The notes under the pieces: model-generated | What the model was told of the DNA's origin: nothing | Seen by the model: only the letters and a program-made list of their open reading frames with translations | Databases searched by the model: none | From: Microthyrium microscopicum | Taxonomy: Eukaryota > Ascomycota > Dothideomycetes > Microthyriales > Microthyriaceae | Direction of reading: 5' to 3' | Assembly (NCBI GenBank): GCA_010405405.1 | Contig: MU004240.1 | Location: 326,217-390,216 of the forward strand | DNA: 64,000 nucleotides | Part shown: positions 1 through 11,655 of the stretch, piece by piece | Position numbering within the stretch: position 1 is the first letter of the stretch | Layout of the letters: each line of letters begins with the position of its first letter | Program-made: the position numbers and the translations under genes

Positions 1-61
1 GGTTGTAGATATGGCGTTGATCGACGCAGTTCTGGTGAACATGAGAAGTGGAAAGAGATGG

Positions 62-320
62 TATCTCTGCTGCGCGTTCAGAGGTTGAAAGCTGCGAAAA
101 TGAACTTTTTTGCAGTAGCGGCTGCAGAAACGTTTATTGGCTAAAGTGTCTGAAGAAGTTGATTATTATTGGTCGTTGAAAGACTTGGCAAGGAACATCA
201 AGATTTGAGCCAATCAAGCTGCTTGCCAAGGCTTAAAGCGACCAATAACAATCGACTTTCTGCTGCTGCAAAAAAGGTTCATTTTCGCAGCTTTCAACCT
301 CAGAACGCGCAGCAGAGATA
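62..320. repeat. Fold-back inverted repeat (long imperfect hairpin)
   Basis: The stretch starting at 62 (TATCTCTGCTGCGCGTTC) returns as its reverse complement ending at 320. The outer arms (about 62-118 and 262-320) match over nearly 57 nt with only a few differences. Homology then resumes inward after an extra ~33 nt in the left arm (about 123-157), ending in a short loop near 195-205. No coding potential and no clear target-site duplication was seen. It could be a fold-back or MITE-type element, or a locus producing hairpin RNA. Confidence 0.8.
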
Positions 321-931
321 GTATATGGAGTGCATATTTTGGTTGGATCTAAGGCCACACAAAACGAGGCGTAAATATCACAGATAATGGAGAATTTCAT
401 ACGTTTTTGGTTTCTTTCATCTTTATTTCAGCACTATATACATTGAGCGCTCACCCCACCTGTTAAGTTATGGGAAAGCAATCTGGCCTGGTTAAAAAGA
501 ACAAAGTGCCGCTCACGAGGCTACTTCAGACGTCCGCCGTCATTCTTCGTTAGATGGTAGATAAATATGCAGTGGATTCCGAATGCCATGCAGATGCAAG
601 AAAAGACAAAACAATGAAACAAAACAATAAACAAAACGCAATAGTTATGTACGTGGAGCATCATTATCGTCGTCAGACTGGTGAGAACTCCAATCCGATT
701 ACCCATAACGCCTAGAATGTGATGCAAGTCGGACGAGACTCCAGCGCAATACACAGGAAAGACAACGAGGATCGTTCAGGTGGAAATTATTAGGAGAGTG
801 TTGGTTGGGTATCAAAAGTAGCTGTCGTAAAGGCTGTAGCAATCAATTGGTACATGGAGAACTTTTGTGATGCAGGAAATCCAAGCGTCGGCATACTATC
901 CAGAACTTGAAGCACACTGGGAGGATACGGG
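321..931. other. Intergenic, 3' flank of the kinase gene
   Basis: No convincing gene was seen. Short open frames on the minus strand at 521-984 have no recognisable domain. The stretch probably holds the 3' UTR of the kinase that ends at 932. Confidence 0.5.
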
Positions 932-3900
932 CTAGTCTTCGAATCTGCCATTGAAGATGTCGTCTTGAGACTGGTAGACGCCACTCATACGGTCAGATTT
1001 CTCGACTCTTTCCCAATCATCGTCATCTTTCTCTTCTCGACTCGTGGTTCGGCTGAAATCGTCAGACCGATCTGCAAACTGCTTCTCAATTGCGCTCTCG
1101 TCGACAAATGTGAACCCCTCAAACTTGGCTTGAACAGTGGGTGACAAAGGCGTCGACGCATTGATTCCGGAAGCCAAGGCTGCCGCACGAGCATTAGTGA
1201 ATTCTGGGTCGAAGTTGCTAACATCGAGTTCTCCCTTGAGTTTTGGCTTGAATGGTGGCACTACTCGCTTTTTGGCGAGAGCTTCCCAATCGACATCGGC
1301 GAAGAACGCGTGGTTTCGAAGCTCCTTGGCACCACCATTGGCTCCCATCCGGTGCTTTGGGTTGCGGTTTAGTAAACCCTTGACGAAATTGCGACCTTCG
1401 GTGCTAAGGGCATCTCGAGGAAAGCGGACCTTGCCAAAGGCAATGTTGCGATACATTTGCTGGGTGTCGTCCGCATAGAATGGTGACCATCCGCAACACA
1501 TCTCAAAGACGAGAACGCCCAAGGACCAGTAATCAACCATCTTGGTATAACCATGCTCATCCAGTAGTACTTCCGGAGCCAAGTATTCAGTTGTGCCACA
1601 AAAGGTGTTTGTTGTTTCACTTCCGACAAGATTGGCCTTGGACAGTCCAAAGTCGCACAATGCAATGTGACCATTGGCATCAAGCAGGATGTTTTCTGGC
1701 TTCAGATCCCGATAGACAATGTCATGTCTATGAAGGTGCTCTAGTGCAAGAATCAACTCTGAAATGTAGAACTTGGCTCTAGCTTCCTGGAACCGTCCCT
1801 CCTTTTGAAGATGCCAAAATAGCTCGCCACCCGACATGTAATCCGTCACGAGGTACAAGTCGCTCGGTGTCTGGAAAGAGAACTTCAGTCCGACAATGAA
1901 TGGCGAATCGGTCATTGCGGTTCGGACGAGGATGTTTCGCTCTCCAATGGTGTGCGCGATTTCCTTCTTCTGGATGATAACCTTCTTGGAGAGGATCTTC
2001 ATGGCATATATTCGCTGTGTATCGCGTTTGCGGACCTGAAATACTTGCCCAAAAGTTCCCTTGCCAATTAGTTTCAGGACCTCAAAATCGTCTGGTCCGT
2101 AGTGTTTCTTGTCCGTTTTCTGAAAGCTGATCTTGAGGTGTATTTGACCGTGTACAGATTCCGACTCTCCTGCATCGCGAGGTTCCAAGTCAAACCATCC
2201 ATCGTATGGAGCAGTATATTCCTTGAGTGATGGACAAAAGCGTACATGGCCAAGGAAGGCTTCCTGGTTCGTCCGATCGTAGACAGAGATGTCGACTTCG
2301 GCGTGCTGTCCTACAACGTCACTAAAATGTGTCAGATCGCGAAGGAGTCATCACAGCTTTAAAGCACTTACAAAACAGCTTGATGATCCCATCTAGGGTT
2401 TGTGGTTTCTTGTGGTGCATTAGGATCTCGGCCACTGTTGCTGCTTTGTCGACTTCTCATAGGAATGGCCATTGGCCGACCCTTTCCAGCGGCAGCTTGA
2501 ATAGAAATACCGCTACCACCATTTTGAAGTTTGTTTGTTGATTCCTTGGGTGATATTGGGCCCTCTGATATGTATTGTGATAGCTGGAATTCGCAAACGA
2601 CGTATGGGTCGACACTTGGTCGAAGTCCTCGGCCTTCACTAATGCCTATGGTAAGTTTTCCGAGTACCGGTCCAATTGTAGTGCCTTCGGTTTTGATATC
2701 CTTGATGTCCTTTACGACTGTTCTAGACGGGGTGCTTGCGCCGCTATGACTTGTGTCTTCTTGCGATCTGGATCTTGGTGTTTGAGGAGGAGTGTTCTGT
2801 TTGAGCGGCGACGGGGCGCCTTCAGTCAGCTTTTCACTTATGACTCCAGAAACAGAAGACCGTGAAGAGTTTGTTAAGTGAGATAGTAGAGTAAGCGACG
2901 CATCAGACAGTGTCTTTGTCAAAGAAGTGCTGCCATGTGAGGAAAGGGTTTCAAGAGCAGAGACGGGTGTAATAGTCCCAGTAACTGTGGTGGTTACTAC
3001 AGGAGTATGCACAGCAGAGCCAGATGCAGCTCTTGCTTGTCTTAAGCCGCGCAAAGATATTGCATCATGGCAAAAATCATAGCCCGATTCACTATTCATC
3101 CGTACAAAACTCTCCCGTCGCGGTCGCCGCGACGATGAGTGCTGTGAAGGAATAGTTTCTGTAGGGTTGACATTATTTGTTGGGTTTACATGCGCAGACC
3201 ACTGTTGATAAGGTAGGAGCAATGAAGACTTTGGCCGGACATGAAAGTCTGCCAGCTGGGGTAAAGACACTAATGAAGCCATGCTTGGGCTGGTAGGAGA
3301 AGGTGGTGATAGAGGTTCAGAAGAAAGAGGACGAACGAGAGCACGAACCTGTCCAATACAGTTGTGGATGATGCCTGGTAATCGTTTGTCGACGGTGAGA
3401 TCCGGGCGTGGTGTTACAGCGCCTGGTGGTGTAGAACTGGTGGACCCTATTTGATCATTTTCCTCATCGGGGGCCCTGTTTGAAAAGTGGCAAAGGTCAG
3501 CACCTGTCATAACGAGTAATATGAGGGACGATGAGCCGGGCGTCCGCGTGGGCGGAATGCCGGCTTAGAGGGGTGGGATGACTGGAAGGTGCTGGATCAA
3601 TTCCAACACGATCTATTTCGGGTAAAGAAACCTTCAAGGCAGAGTAGTACAAAATCCATAAAGACAAGGGATACAAGGAGCGTGCAACGTATAACATCAA
3701 CCGATAGATTGGGATCAAGTGAAAAGGGTCGCCAAACAAAAACTGATTTGCATGTGACGTCTGGCTTGGGGCTCTGGCAGGGTCGCTGGGTGATGTGTGA
3801 ATATGCACGGGACCAAGCACCCATCGAGGCGCACTGCACCGCCTCAAAACCGAGGAATTTCGCCCTGGGCTTATACTCACACCGCTGGATGTGGAATGAA

Positions 3901-4652
3901 TAAATTGCTTGGGTATGCGCACCAGTGAGATTCAATGTGCCCTGGACACCGGACCAGACTTGCCAGACAACCAAGGACTTTGACGAGAGTTATGGGGAAA
4001 AGGGAAAGGCGGTCAAAACTTACTTGTGCAGCATGGCCTGCTTCAGCAAATCGGTGGCCGAGACATTCTGAGCAGCCATATTATTGTTTTTGATAATAGT
4101 ACCGAATATGCTGCCGCTGCTTGCCCGACGCGCTTCGGAGGTGGCTGAGGTACCTGAACTTGTAGGTGGTCTTGGTGTAGCAGAGCCGCTGGTAGCCTGT
4201 GTGGTGCTGAGAGTAGGTACGGCGCTAGAGCTCTTATACTGAATTTGCTTCGACAGCAACGAGGGCCGCGAAGTATGAGCGTCGTGGATAGTCAGACGGC
4301 GAGATGAGGTTGGTCGTTGGCCGAGTTGCTGGTGTAGAGGTTGGATACGTGGGGATTGAGACGTTTCGGACGAGGGTAGGTTGGTCGCCTGGTTCTTGTT
4401 GGTCGGCTGGTCTGTTTTGGTGAGAATTGACGATGGTGAGGCGATTGAAGGAGGTTGAGCACTTGTCGAAGGTATTGAGGTGGAAGAGATACCAGACTGG
4501 GCAGCAGTGGACGGCGAAGATTTGAGATTGCTGGCAATATGCTGGAACATAGGTCCGGCCGCAGGTTGAGTTGTCTGTTGCTGCACGAGGGCCGAGCCTG
4601 CAGACTCAGTGGCGCTTGTACTGGCGGGGTCCATTTTCACCACTTTCAGCAT
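932..4652 (-). CDS. sch9: Sch9/SchA (Sck1-type) AGC protein kinase with C2-like domain
   Basis: Nutrient-signalling AGC-family Ser/Thr kinase, in yeast a TORC1 substrate controlling growth and stress response. Exons (minus): 4652-4024, 3475-2372, 2321-932; about 1,040 aa. The first exon is Ser/Thr/Pro-rich. The second ends in a C2-like segment (GKLTIGISEGRGLRPS, DPYVVCEF). The third holds the kinase: glycine loop GKGTFGQVF, Lys in YAMKILSKK, HRD-type YRDLKPEN, DFG in LCDFGLSK, activation loop TTNTFCGTTEYLAPE. The C-terminal hydrophobic motif FEGFTFVDES is the form typical of Sch9. Splice phases fit at both junctions (K|A and V|F). Two in-frame ATGs lie close together, 4652 and 4634; I cannot choose between them. 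The first intron is about 548 nt, roughly ten times the local norm. A Ypk/SGK-type kinase is less likely because of the C2 motif. Confidence 0.9.
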
Positions 4653-6579
4653 GAGAGAGAATTGAGTTTTGCTCGTTTTCTCACAGCCGCTGAGAGGCGC
4701 TTGGTTCCTTTGCTTCCTAAGCCTTTTCTAAGCGTGTTGCAGCGTCCACGCTGACTAACTTATCAACAATTTGCCTTTCCTTGTCGAATTTGTTGGGTTG
4801 CCACGCGCGTGGTCTTCCTGAAATGAGATGATTCTGATATGACGTGCTGAGAGAAATGAGAACTGCAACTGCCGAGCTGCGGGACTTGAATAGGTTGAAA
4901 GACTCTAGGGGCACGAAATAGCCGTCGGATGTGGTAGAGGATGGGTTGTAGGACAGTAGTGGGATGGATAAGTGGAGTAGAGACTCAGTACAAGGTGGAG
5001 TGGAGTAAAAAAATCCTCGACTGCCCAGAACGGTAGTTGAGACTTGAGTTGAGTAGTGCAACTGTGGGTCTTAAAAGGTAGGAACAGCCAAACCTGTTAC
5101 CTGTGAGTGTGAGTCGACTGCCTAAAACAACAGCACCTACACTGGTGAAAATAATCTAGTGGCCCACTCTTTCAATCAGACTGGTCCAACGTCAATGATC
5201 GTGTATGAAATTGTCCCTAAGAATCTGGTGGTTGAAAGTGGACAGATTCGTTTTTAGACGAGTGTGTGAGTGGACTATCAGGTACTTTGTACAAGTCCCA
5301 GAGGTTGGACGAGGAAGGTCTTGATGATGTATTCCGTAGATCATGTAGCAGCTGCCAGCGCTTAAGACTGCGTACGGAGCAGTGCAGGACTCTCTCAATG
5401 AGACTTTTGTTAGTGTCTATTGACCATCTAGATTTTGTCTTTGCTTTGATCAAGTTCTAGAAGCAGTAAGACTAGAGACAGTCTCATTCTCCTCAATTCG
5501 CGTTGCAAGGGTATTGTTCAAGTGCGCTGCTTGAACTGAATAATCTTTTATGACGCGAGTTGTAAATAAGTAGTGTTAACGTCCGAGAATAAGATATACT
5601 ATATTACAATGACAGGATTTGCCAGCCTGTCAATCGTCGACCAATTTTGGATCGTCACGCACAACCTGCAGGACTATCAGATGCTTTGTTGCATATATCA
5701 ATTCCTGCTTTTCGATGTTGAATTGCCACTGGACCTGCCTCTCCCTGTCCCAAGCTCAGCTGCGAATCTGCCCTGGATTTATGCCAGGGTACAATGACAT
5801 GTTGCTTGCGAAATGATAAGGATCAGCATTTCAGAGCCGGAAAGTAACAAGACAATTAAGCTAGAGCTAGAGATTGAAGAATGAGTGGGTCCAAGACATG
5901 TATTACATCTAGATCTTAGCTGCGTCTAAGACCTCAGATATGATGCATTCTTGACAGCTTTTGGGTTCCATTTTCATCGTTGTACAGAAAGCCCAGAGTT
6001 TTGCAATGTCTGCAAGGCTGACGATTAGAAGCGCAAGCGCGTAGCCAGACTCCCCCATGTCATCCAGGTGCTCACAAGAGCGGTTGTGTAACCTCAACAC
6101 TTGACTTTTCGATCACGGCTCCGCTTGCCCGATCTAGTCTCTGTGGATGCTCCATACTGGTACAGTAGTTACTGAGCTTTGTTGCTGGTTGATGAGCCAG
6201 ATGTGCAATTGCACCGGGTTCCATAAAGATGCCCACCCACTCATCGGTTCCGAGTTGAAACAGCAATAATGACAGCTGTTCATCTCCAAACCGGAGGTTT
6301 TTGCGAAGCAGCGCTACTTCACGTGGCATCCCTGCGTTGTGGAAGGAGTGTGCTTAGCATGGCAGGTGCTGAGCGGGATGGCGTGGACGACGGCTAAGGG
6401 GCGGAGCGGGGCACAAGGTCAAAATCTTGGCGCCTTGCGCTTGACCTGGTTAGCCCTAGTCTAGTTTCACGTTCTGAGGCCGTGAAGCGCGACAACTCTG
6501 ACAATCGACTCTACACATTGAACTTTACCATTTACTTTTCTCATCAATCTCTATCCGTCAAAACCTCCCATCGCACACC
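4653..6579. promoter_or_regulatory. Divergent intergenic region between Sch9-type kinase and Rsc7-like gene
   Basis: About 1.9 kb between two genes transcribed away from each other, so it should carry both promoters. A minus-strand open frame at 6072-6329 (85 aa, ATG start) and one at 5909-6100 have no recognisable domain and are not called. No terminator or repeat was seen. Confidence 0.5.
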
Positions 6580-8329
6580 ATGCCGCGCCCACGTAATAGA
6601 GCTCGTGCGGCTGCGACGTCAGGCCGACCATCTCTAAGATCGCGTAAATTCCAACTCCTTGACAGCTTTAAATCCAACTAATCCCATTTCAAGGTGCTTC
6701 CATCGCGACTCCTCCTCCGCCAGCCACTCCTACACCACCAGTCGAGACCCCACCCGCCGATGATGATGATGAAGAGATGCCTGATGCTCCAGATGCGGAG
6801 CAGGCAGATACACCGCAATCAGCTACACAAGAAGAACCAATTGCGACACCCGCAGCAGAGGAAGACGACGAAGTCGAGGCCGAACCCGAATTCGTGGTTC
6901 AAAAAGTACCATCAGAAAAGTCATTCTCACCTCCTGTAGAGGTGCCGCGCAAACGTCGCATTGGAAGACCGCCCAAGTATCCGCGTCCTGAACGAGACCA
7001 ACGCGATGATGCTTCTCATGAAGGCACACCACAGAAGCGGAAGCGCGGTAGGCCCCCAGGAGGCGGACGTGGTCGTGGGCGTGGCGCATACGTTCCGGTG
7101 TCTCAAAAAGTCAAGATTGACAAAGAGGGTACTTTGGCAGACGTAGACAAGGACGAGATTATTATTCCAACGGATCCAAAAGGAGAACTCAAGGTCGATA
7201 CGGACGGAAACCTGCTTGGCGGTCGGCAATATCGTGTGCGAACATTCACTATTCTAAATCGCCAAAAGCGACTTTACATGCTTTCAACAGAGCCGGCGAG
7301 ATGCTGCGGGTTTCGTGACAGCTATCTCTTCTTCACCAAACATTTACATCTACACAAAGTCATCATTGATGAAGACGAAAAACGCGATCTTATCGATAGG
7401 AAGGTTATACCGCATTCGTACAAAGGTCGTGCGATTGGAGTAGTAACTGCTCGCTCTGTCTTCCGAGTCTTTGGTTCGAAAATCGTTGTTGGCGGAAAGA
7501 AAGTTGACGATGACTACTACGAAGACGCCTCCATTGCGCGAGGCGAAGTCCCTGGAGAATTGGCGGATCCTCACGATGTGCTTCCACCACCTGGCGTGGA
7601 GTACAACCGGAATCAATATGTAGCTTGGCATGGTGCCAGCGCTGTATATCACACCAATCTCCCAAACATACCCATTATGAATGGCAAACCTCCTCCAGGC
7701 AAACGAAAGGTTCAGATAACATCAGCGAACTGGCAGTTTGAGCATGCTAGAGCAGCTAGGTATGAAGCCTTCGCCATTATTTATGAAGAAGCAAACTAAT
7801 TTAATGTAGTCGATTCAACGCCGCACTTGTGGGTAAACGACGAAACAACTGGAATGGTGTATATGAGCCACACACAAACATCGTACACTATCCCAAAAAT
7901 TCTCAGCCAACTCACGTCAAATGGGAGCAACTGCCATCCGCTGGTAATGAGATTACCCAGCTTCAGATCACCAATGGCGTCAACGGAACTTCTGATCTCA
8001 CAAATGGACACTCGGAGGGCATAACATCCGGCTTCTCACCTGTTCCCGATATCATTTCACGCAACTTTATAGTTACTGACACTGTATTCAAGGCGCCGCC
8101 CATTGCTGGTGCTAGCATCCCAGGACCCAATAGCTCCCTGTACGACTTAAATCCTAATGGATTACCAGAAATAACCGATGAGCTACTCGAGGATCTCCCA
8201 GAAGAGTGTCGACAAGCTTTAGTCGAAGCGAAGAAAGAAGATGATGAGTGGAAGAGTAATTGGGGAACTGAGGCCGAAGATGGACTTCGCGGTCATCTCA
8301 AGATTGGATTTCTAGGCTTTCCCGTCTAG
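6580..8329 (+). CDS. rsc7: Chromatin remodelling subunit Rsc7/Swp82 (Npl6) family
   Basis: Subunit of the RSC/SWI-SNF class of nuclear chromatin-remodelling complexes. Exons: 6580-6643, 6694-7759, 7810-8329; 549 aa. The ATG at 6580 follows CACACC and opens a short basic exon (MPRPRNRARAAA). An acidic stretch (DDDDEEMPD) follows, then two AT-hook-like basic motifs, KRRIGRPPKYPR and KRKRGRPPGGGRGRGRG. The family core runs from GRQYRVRTFTILNRQKRLYMLSTEPARCCG-like sequence through YLFFTKHLHLHK to the second junction, where spliced sequence gives ARAASRFN and then NNWNGVYEPHTN. The C-terminus is acidic (DELLEDLPEECRQALVEAKKED). Both introns are 50 nt and in phase. It is co-directional with the receptor gene downstream. 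Confidence 0.9.
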
Positions 8330-8854
8330 TAGGCTGGTTACGGTGTTTAGATGCATATCAGGCCTCAGTAGTCATCAGTGCTTGGGCAACTGAGCGTTAA
8401 TCTATTGGTATTTCAAAAACCCTCAACTCAACGTCTGGATCGAACTCGTGATATTTCCCATTCACAATACTAGGCACAATTCTTATTTATTGGTCCTTGT
8501 GGGTACTTTTTCTTATCTTTTCTTCAACCACTAAATTCGTGGCATCAATCCAGGGGTGCATTCCAAAAGCTTTGTGCTGATCATCACTTGAGTGATCGTT
8601 TGCGCATTCCTTGCTTTGTTTATTGCATGGGGAATCTATTCGCCGGATCTTAACATGTTTTAATAGTATTCGAGTAAAATAGACCGAGACATATCCTTTG
8701 TCTCGGCAGCCTTTCAATCTGCTCGAGCACAGCAATCGCTAACAACATCGACTACCAACACACCCACCAGAGAGGACTGCTCACAAATGGGAGACACTGT
8801 AGCTGGCAGTACAATACCTTCGCTTGGCCAGCATCTCTACTAACTACGGCAATC
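8330..8854. other. Intergenic between Rsc7-like and receptor genes
   Basis: No gene seen. The 82-aa minus-strand open frame at 8487-8735 has no recognisable feature. It probably carries the 3' UTR of the upstream gene and the promoter of the receptor gene. Confidence 0.5.
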
Positions 8855-10828
8855 ATGGCTATCAATATGACATGTCCTGCACCGTTTCTCAATCCGGAAC
8901 ACTTCACTTCGGGAGTTGGATGTAAGTATCACAGCCTTTTCTACGTATGTTCCGACTAATACTGTTATAGATATTGCAGGCCGCTTTTGTGGTACTGAAG
9001 GAGCCAGCGGTCCAACGTGCTGCTTGCCATGTCCACTGTCACAATGGGTGTTCGATGCGAACTTTATGCGTATCGAGAAGAAGTTACAGGACGCAAGCCC
9101 AGCGTCGTTGTTCGCCTGTTTATTCCTATTGATCTCGTGGATATTGGTACCGTCGAAATATAGCCATCGCCACTATCTAAGCATTGGACTGGTAATATGC
9201 GTTACATTTATAGCTGTACGTCCATTTTCTCAACGCCATTTTGCCTTTGATTACTGACAACGTCTAGCTCGCCTTAGCCATTCCCATGGTCCACGAACCC
9301 AAGCAATGCGCCGACGCCATCACGCCGTCTGACTTCCGCAGCGACCTGACCTGTGCTTGGACCGGCTCGCTATTCCTTCTTGGCGGACTCGGTGTTGTAG
9401 TTTGGGTATTCTTGCGCGTCATCTGGCTGCATATCTGCGTATGCTGGGACCGAACGCCGGGCAAGACATTCATCACCATGTCCGTAGCAACTGGTATCGC
9501 AGTTCCTCTCATTTTCCTTGGAGCCACCTTTGGAACCAGTGGCTTTAGCTACAGTCTGGGGCAAACGTGCTTCATCAATACGGAGCATAGCTTTGCACTC
9601 TTTTGGGCATGGCTGATTGGGTTGAGCTGTGTATCTTTGCTGGTACAGCTGGTAACGACTGGATATTGCGTGGTAGTGTTCATCAAGAGCCATCGTATGC
9701 GTGAAAACAGCAACATGTCTACGGCTACTGGCAGTTCATGGGGCTCCATCAAACGACTCGGTCAGCGTAAACGCAGCGAAGAGGCAGAGAAAGCTGCAGA
9801 TGAGCGTACTCTACTACAGTCCCAACGACGAGATCGATGGCGTGGCATCCGTCAGATCCTCGTCCTCCAATGGCGCATCATCTTGCTGGCTGTCGCTTTG
9901 GTCGTAGAAGGTCTATACTTCTCCTCATTATCCTGGGCATCTCAAAATAAAGGCAACAGTGCCTCCAAAGATCCACGAGGCGTCGCCTTTGGCGCCTGCC
10001 TCGTCCTCAACGCTGGCAACGCAACTAAATGCCAGCCCCAAGCCGAATACCTAGTCGTCAGCAAAAGCGCAACACTAGCCGCTCTAGGCGTCATGTCTGT
10101 AAGCATACACCCTCTCCCTATCATCAACAACAGCACTAACAGCCGTCCAGCTCTCTGGCGTTCAAGCCCTCCTTCTACTTACCCACTTCTCTCTCTTCAA
10201 AGGCTGGTATGAAATCATCCGCCACCCACGTCTAATCCTGCCCACCAACCGCCGCCGCCACTCCTCACACGCTTCCCTCACACCCACTAATGCCGGCGGT
10301 CTCCTTGCCAGCACCGGCCCAACTCTACGAGCCCCTAACTTTCACGCATCCAGCGCATCTCGACCAAAGGTCCCACCTCCCATCCCTCTGCGTTCGCCCC
10401 TACGCACCACCACCTCCGCCGAGCCAGAGATCTCGCTGCCCATACCGCTACCAGAAGAATATGCGTTCCTGGCTGATACCCCAGCCTTCAGTTCACTGTC
10501 CTCGCGCTACAGCCAAGTGACATCTGCCTCTGACCCAAGCAAATCCTCTGGCGCGCCAGCTCGACCAGCAAGGCCACAGACTCTGAACTTTGAGATTGAC
10601 CCAGCGGATGGTGAGGACGATGCTCCCATGCCGGCGCACATTACGGACTCTGGGATCGCATATCCAGAGCAGTTGCCAGCGTGGGTAAGGACGATGCCGG
10701 GGAGTGGACCGGTAGTTGATTTGAGAGGTCCGGCGAGGGGTGGATTGGGATTACATCCTGTGGACGGAGACGATGGGCCGAGGAGTCCGAAGATTGCGAA
10801 AGGGGGAGGAGAGGGTAACTCGAAGTGA
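8855..10828 (+). CDS. Seven-helix receptor, fungal Frizzled/Smoothened-like GPCR class
   Basis: Predicted plasma-membrane receptor of unknown ligand. Exons: 8855-8921, 8971-9215, 9268-10098, 10151-10828; 606 aa. The short N-terminus has a cysteine cluster (TCPAPF, RFCG, GPTCCLPCP), the signature of the fungal class with a Frizzled-like membrane region. Hydrophobic segments follow: ASLFACLFLLISWILV, LSIGLVICVTFIALALAI, GSLFLLGGLGVVVWVF, TMSVATGIAVPLIFLG, FALFWAWLIGLSCVSLL, IILLAVALVVEGLYF and a last one after the third intron (LSGVQALLLLTHFSLF). A Cys pair (KQCAD, LTCAW) could be an extracellular disulphide. The loop between helices 5 and 6 is basic (KRLGQRKRSEEAEK), and the long cytoplasmic tail is Pro/Ser-rich. 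All introns are 49-52 nt and in phase. Class assignment is by motif only. Confidence 0.78.
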
Positions 10829-11007
10829 CGAATGGATGGATGATACAAGATGTGTGAGTAGAAGATTACGATGATTTGTTTGGTGTTGATATTGGGACTT
10901 TTTATAATGATACCCGAATTGAACTTTCCAGAGTTAATGGCTATTAATGAGATTATACGCTCACGTTCTTCCATCAAGTACCATTGATATGTCTCTGTGG
11001 GTCCTCT

Positions 11008-11655
11008 CTATTCAAGGCCTCGCAACTTCATCCAGTCAGATTCTAACATACTGAACATGATGATATCGTGCCACTTGCGTTTAAAAAACGCGCACTCTCG
11101 CATCCTTCCTTCTTCCACAAAACCCAGACGCTCGTACGCCTTCTGAGCAAATACATTGAAGTCCAAACACTGTATTTCTACCCGATGATGCTGAGTGTAG
11201 TTGAAGGTATGATCGACGGCCCAGTTGATAGCTTCCGGACCATATCCTTTGCCCTGGTACTTTTCCACCAAAGCAATACCAAGTTGCGCGTTCCCACTAT
11301 GAGATTTCCTGACATGGACAAATCCAATCGGCTCAGGCTTGATAATGCTGTCTTTTATATCGTCGCCATCTTTACTGCCTTCTGTACTGAAATTTGCATG
11401 GACGCTGATTGGAGTTGTGGGTTCCTTGGGTGGCTGTGGTAGAGAAATGATCACACAAACTATAGTGTTCTCAGTGATGATCTTGATCAATTTTTCTGTA
11501 TCTGACTTTTTCTGGGGATTGATTATGCCGCAGCTCAATGCGAGAGTTGTGGGATCGGTTTGTATGTTTTCGTGTATAAATTTACGATCTTCTTCGTTGT
11601 CCTCCATGGCCCTGTATTGAAGACGAGCAGATTTGTAGGCTGATGCGAACTCCAT
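11008..11655 (-). CDS. GNAT-family N-acetyltransferase
   Basis: Acetyl-CoA-dependent acetyltransferase of unknown substrate, intronless, 215 aa. The N-terminal part is variable. The GNAT core is clear in the second half: EPIGFVHVRKS, then AQLGIALVEKYQGKGYGPEAINWAVDH containing the acetyl-CoA pyrophosphate loop (Q-G-K-G-Y-G), then VFAQKAYERLGFVEEGRMRECAFFKRKWHDIIMFSML. This layout resembles the RimJ/RimL-like acetyltransferase_3 group. The start at 11655 is an ATG and gives a complete fold. It is convergent with the receptor gene. The specific substrate cannot be inferred. Confidence 0.85.
   Translation of the reverse strand: MEFASAYKSARLQYRAMEDNEEDRKFIHENIQTDPTTLALSCGIINPQKKSDTEKLIKIITENTIVCVIISLPQPPKEPTTPISVHANFSTEGSKDGDDIKDSIIKPEPIGFVHVRKSHSGNAQLGIALVEKYQGKGYGPEAINWAVDHTFNYTQHHRVEIQCLDFNVFAQKAYERLGFVEEGRMRECAFFKRKWHDIIMFSMLESDWMKLRGLE

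Noticed and set aside
5909-6329. Two minus-strand open frames (85 and 63 aa) in the kinase/Rsc7 intergenic region
   Set aside because: No domain, no convincing splice join between them, and they sit in a likely divergent promoter.
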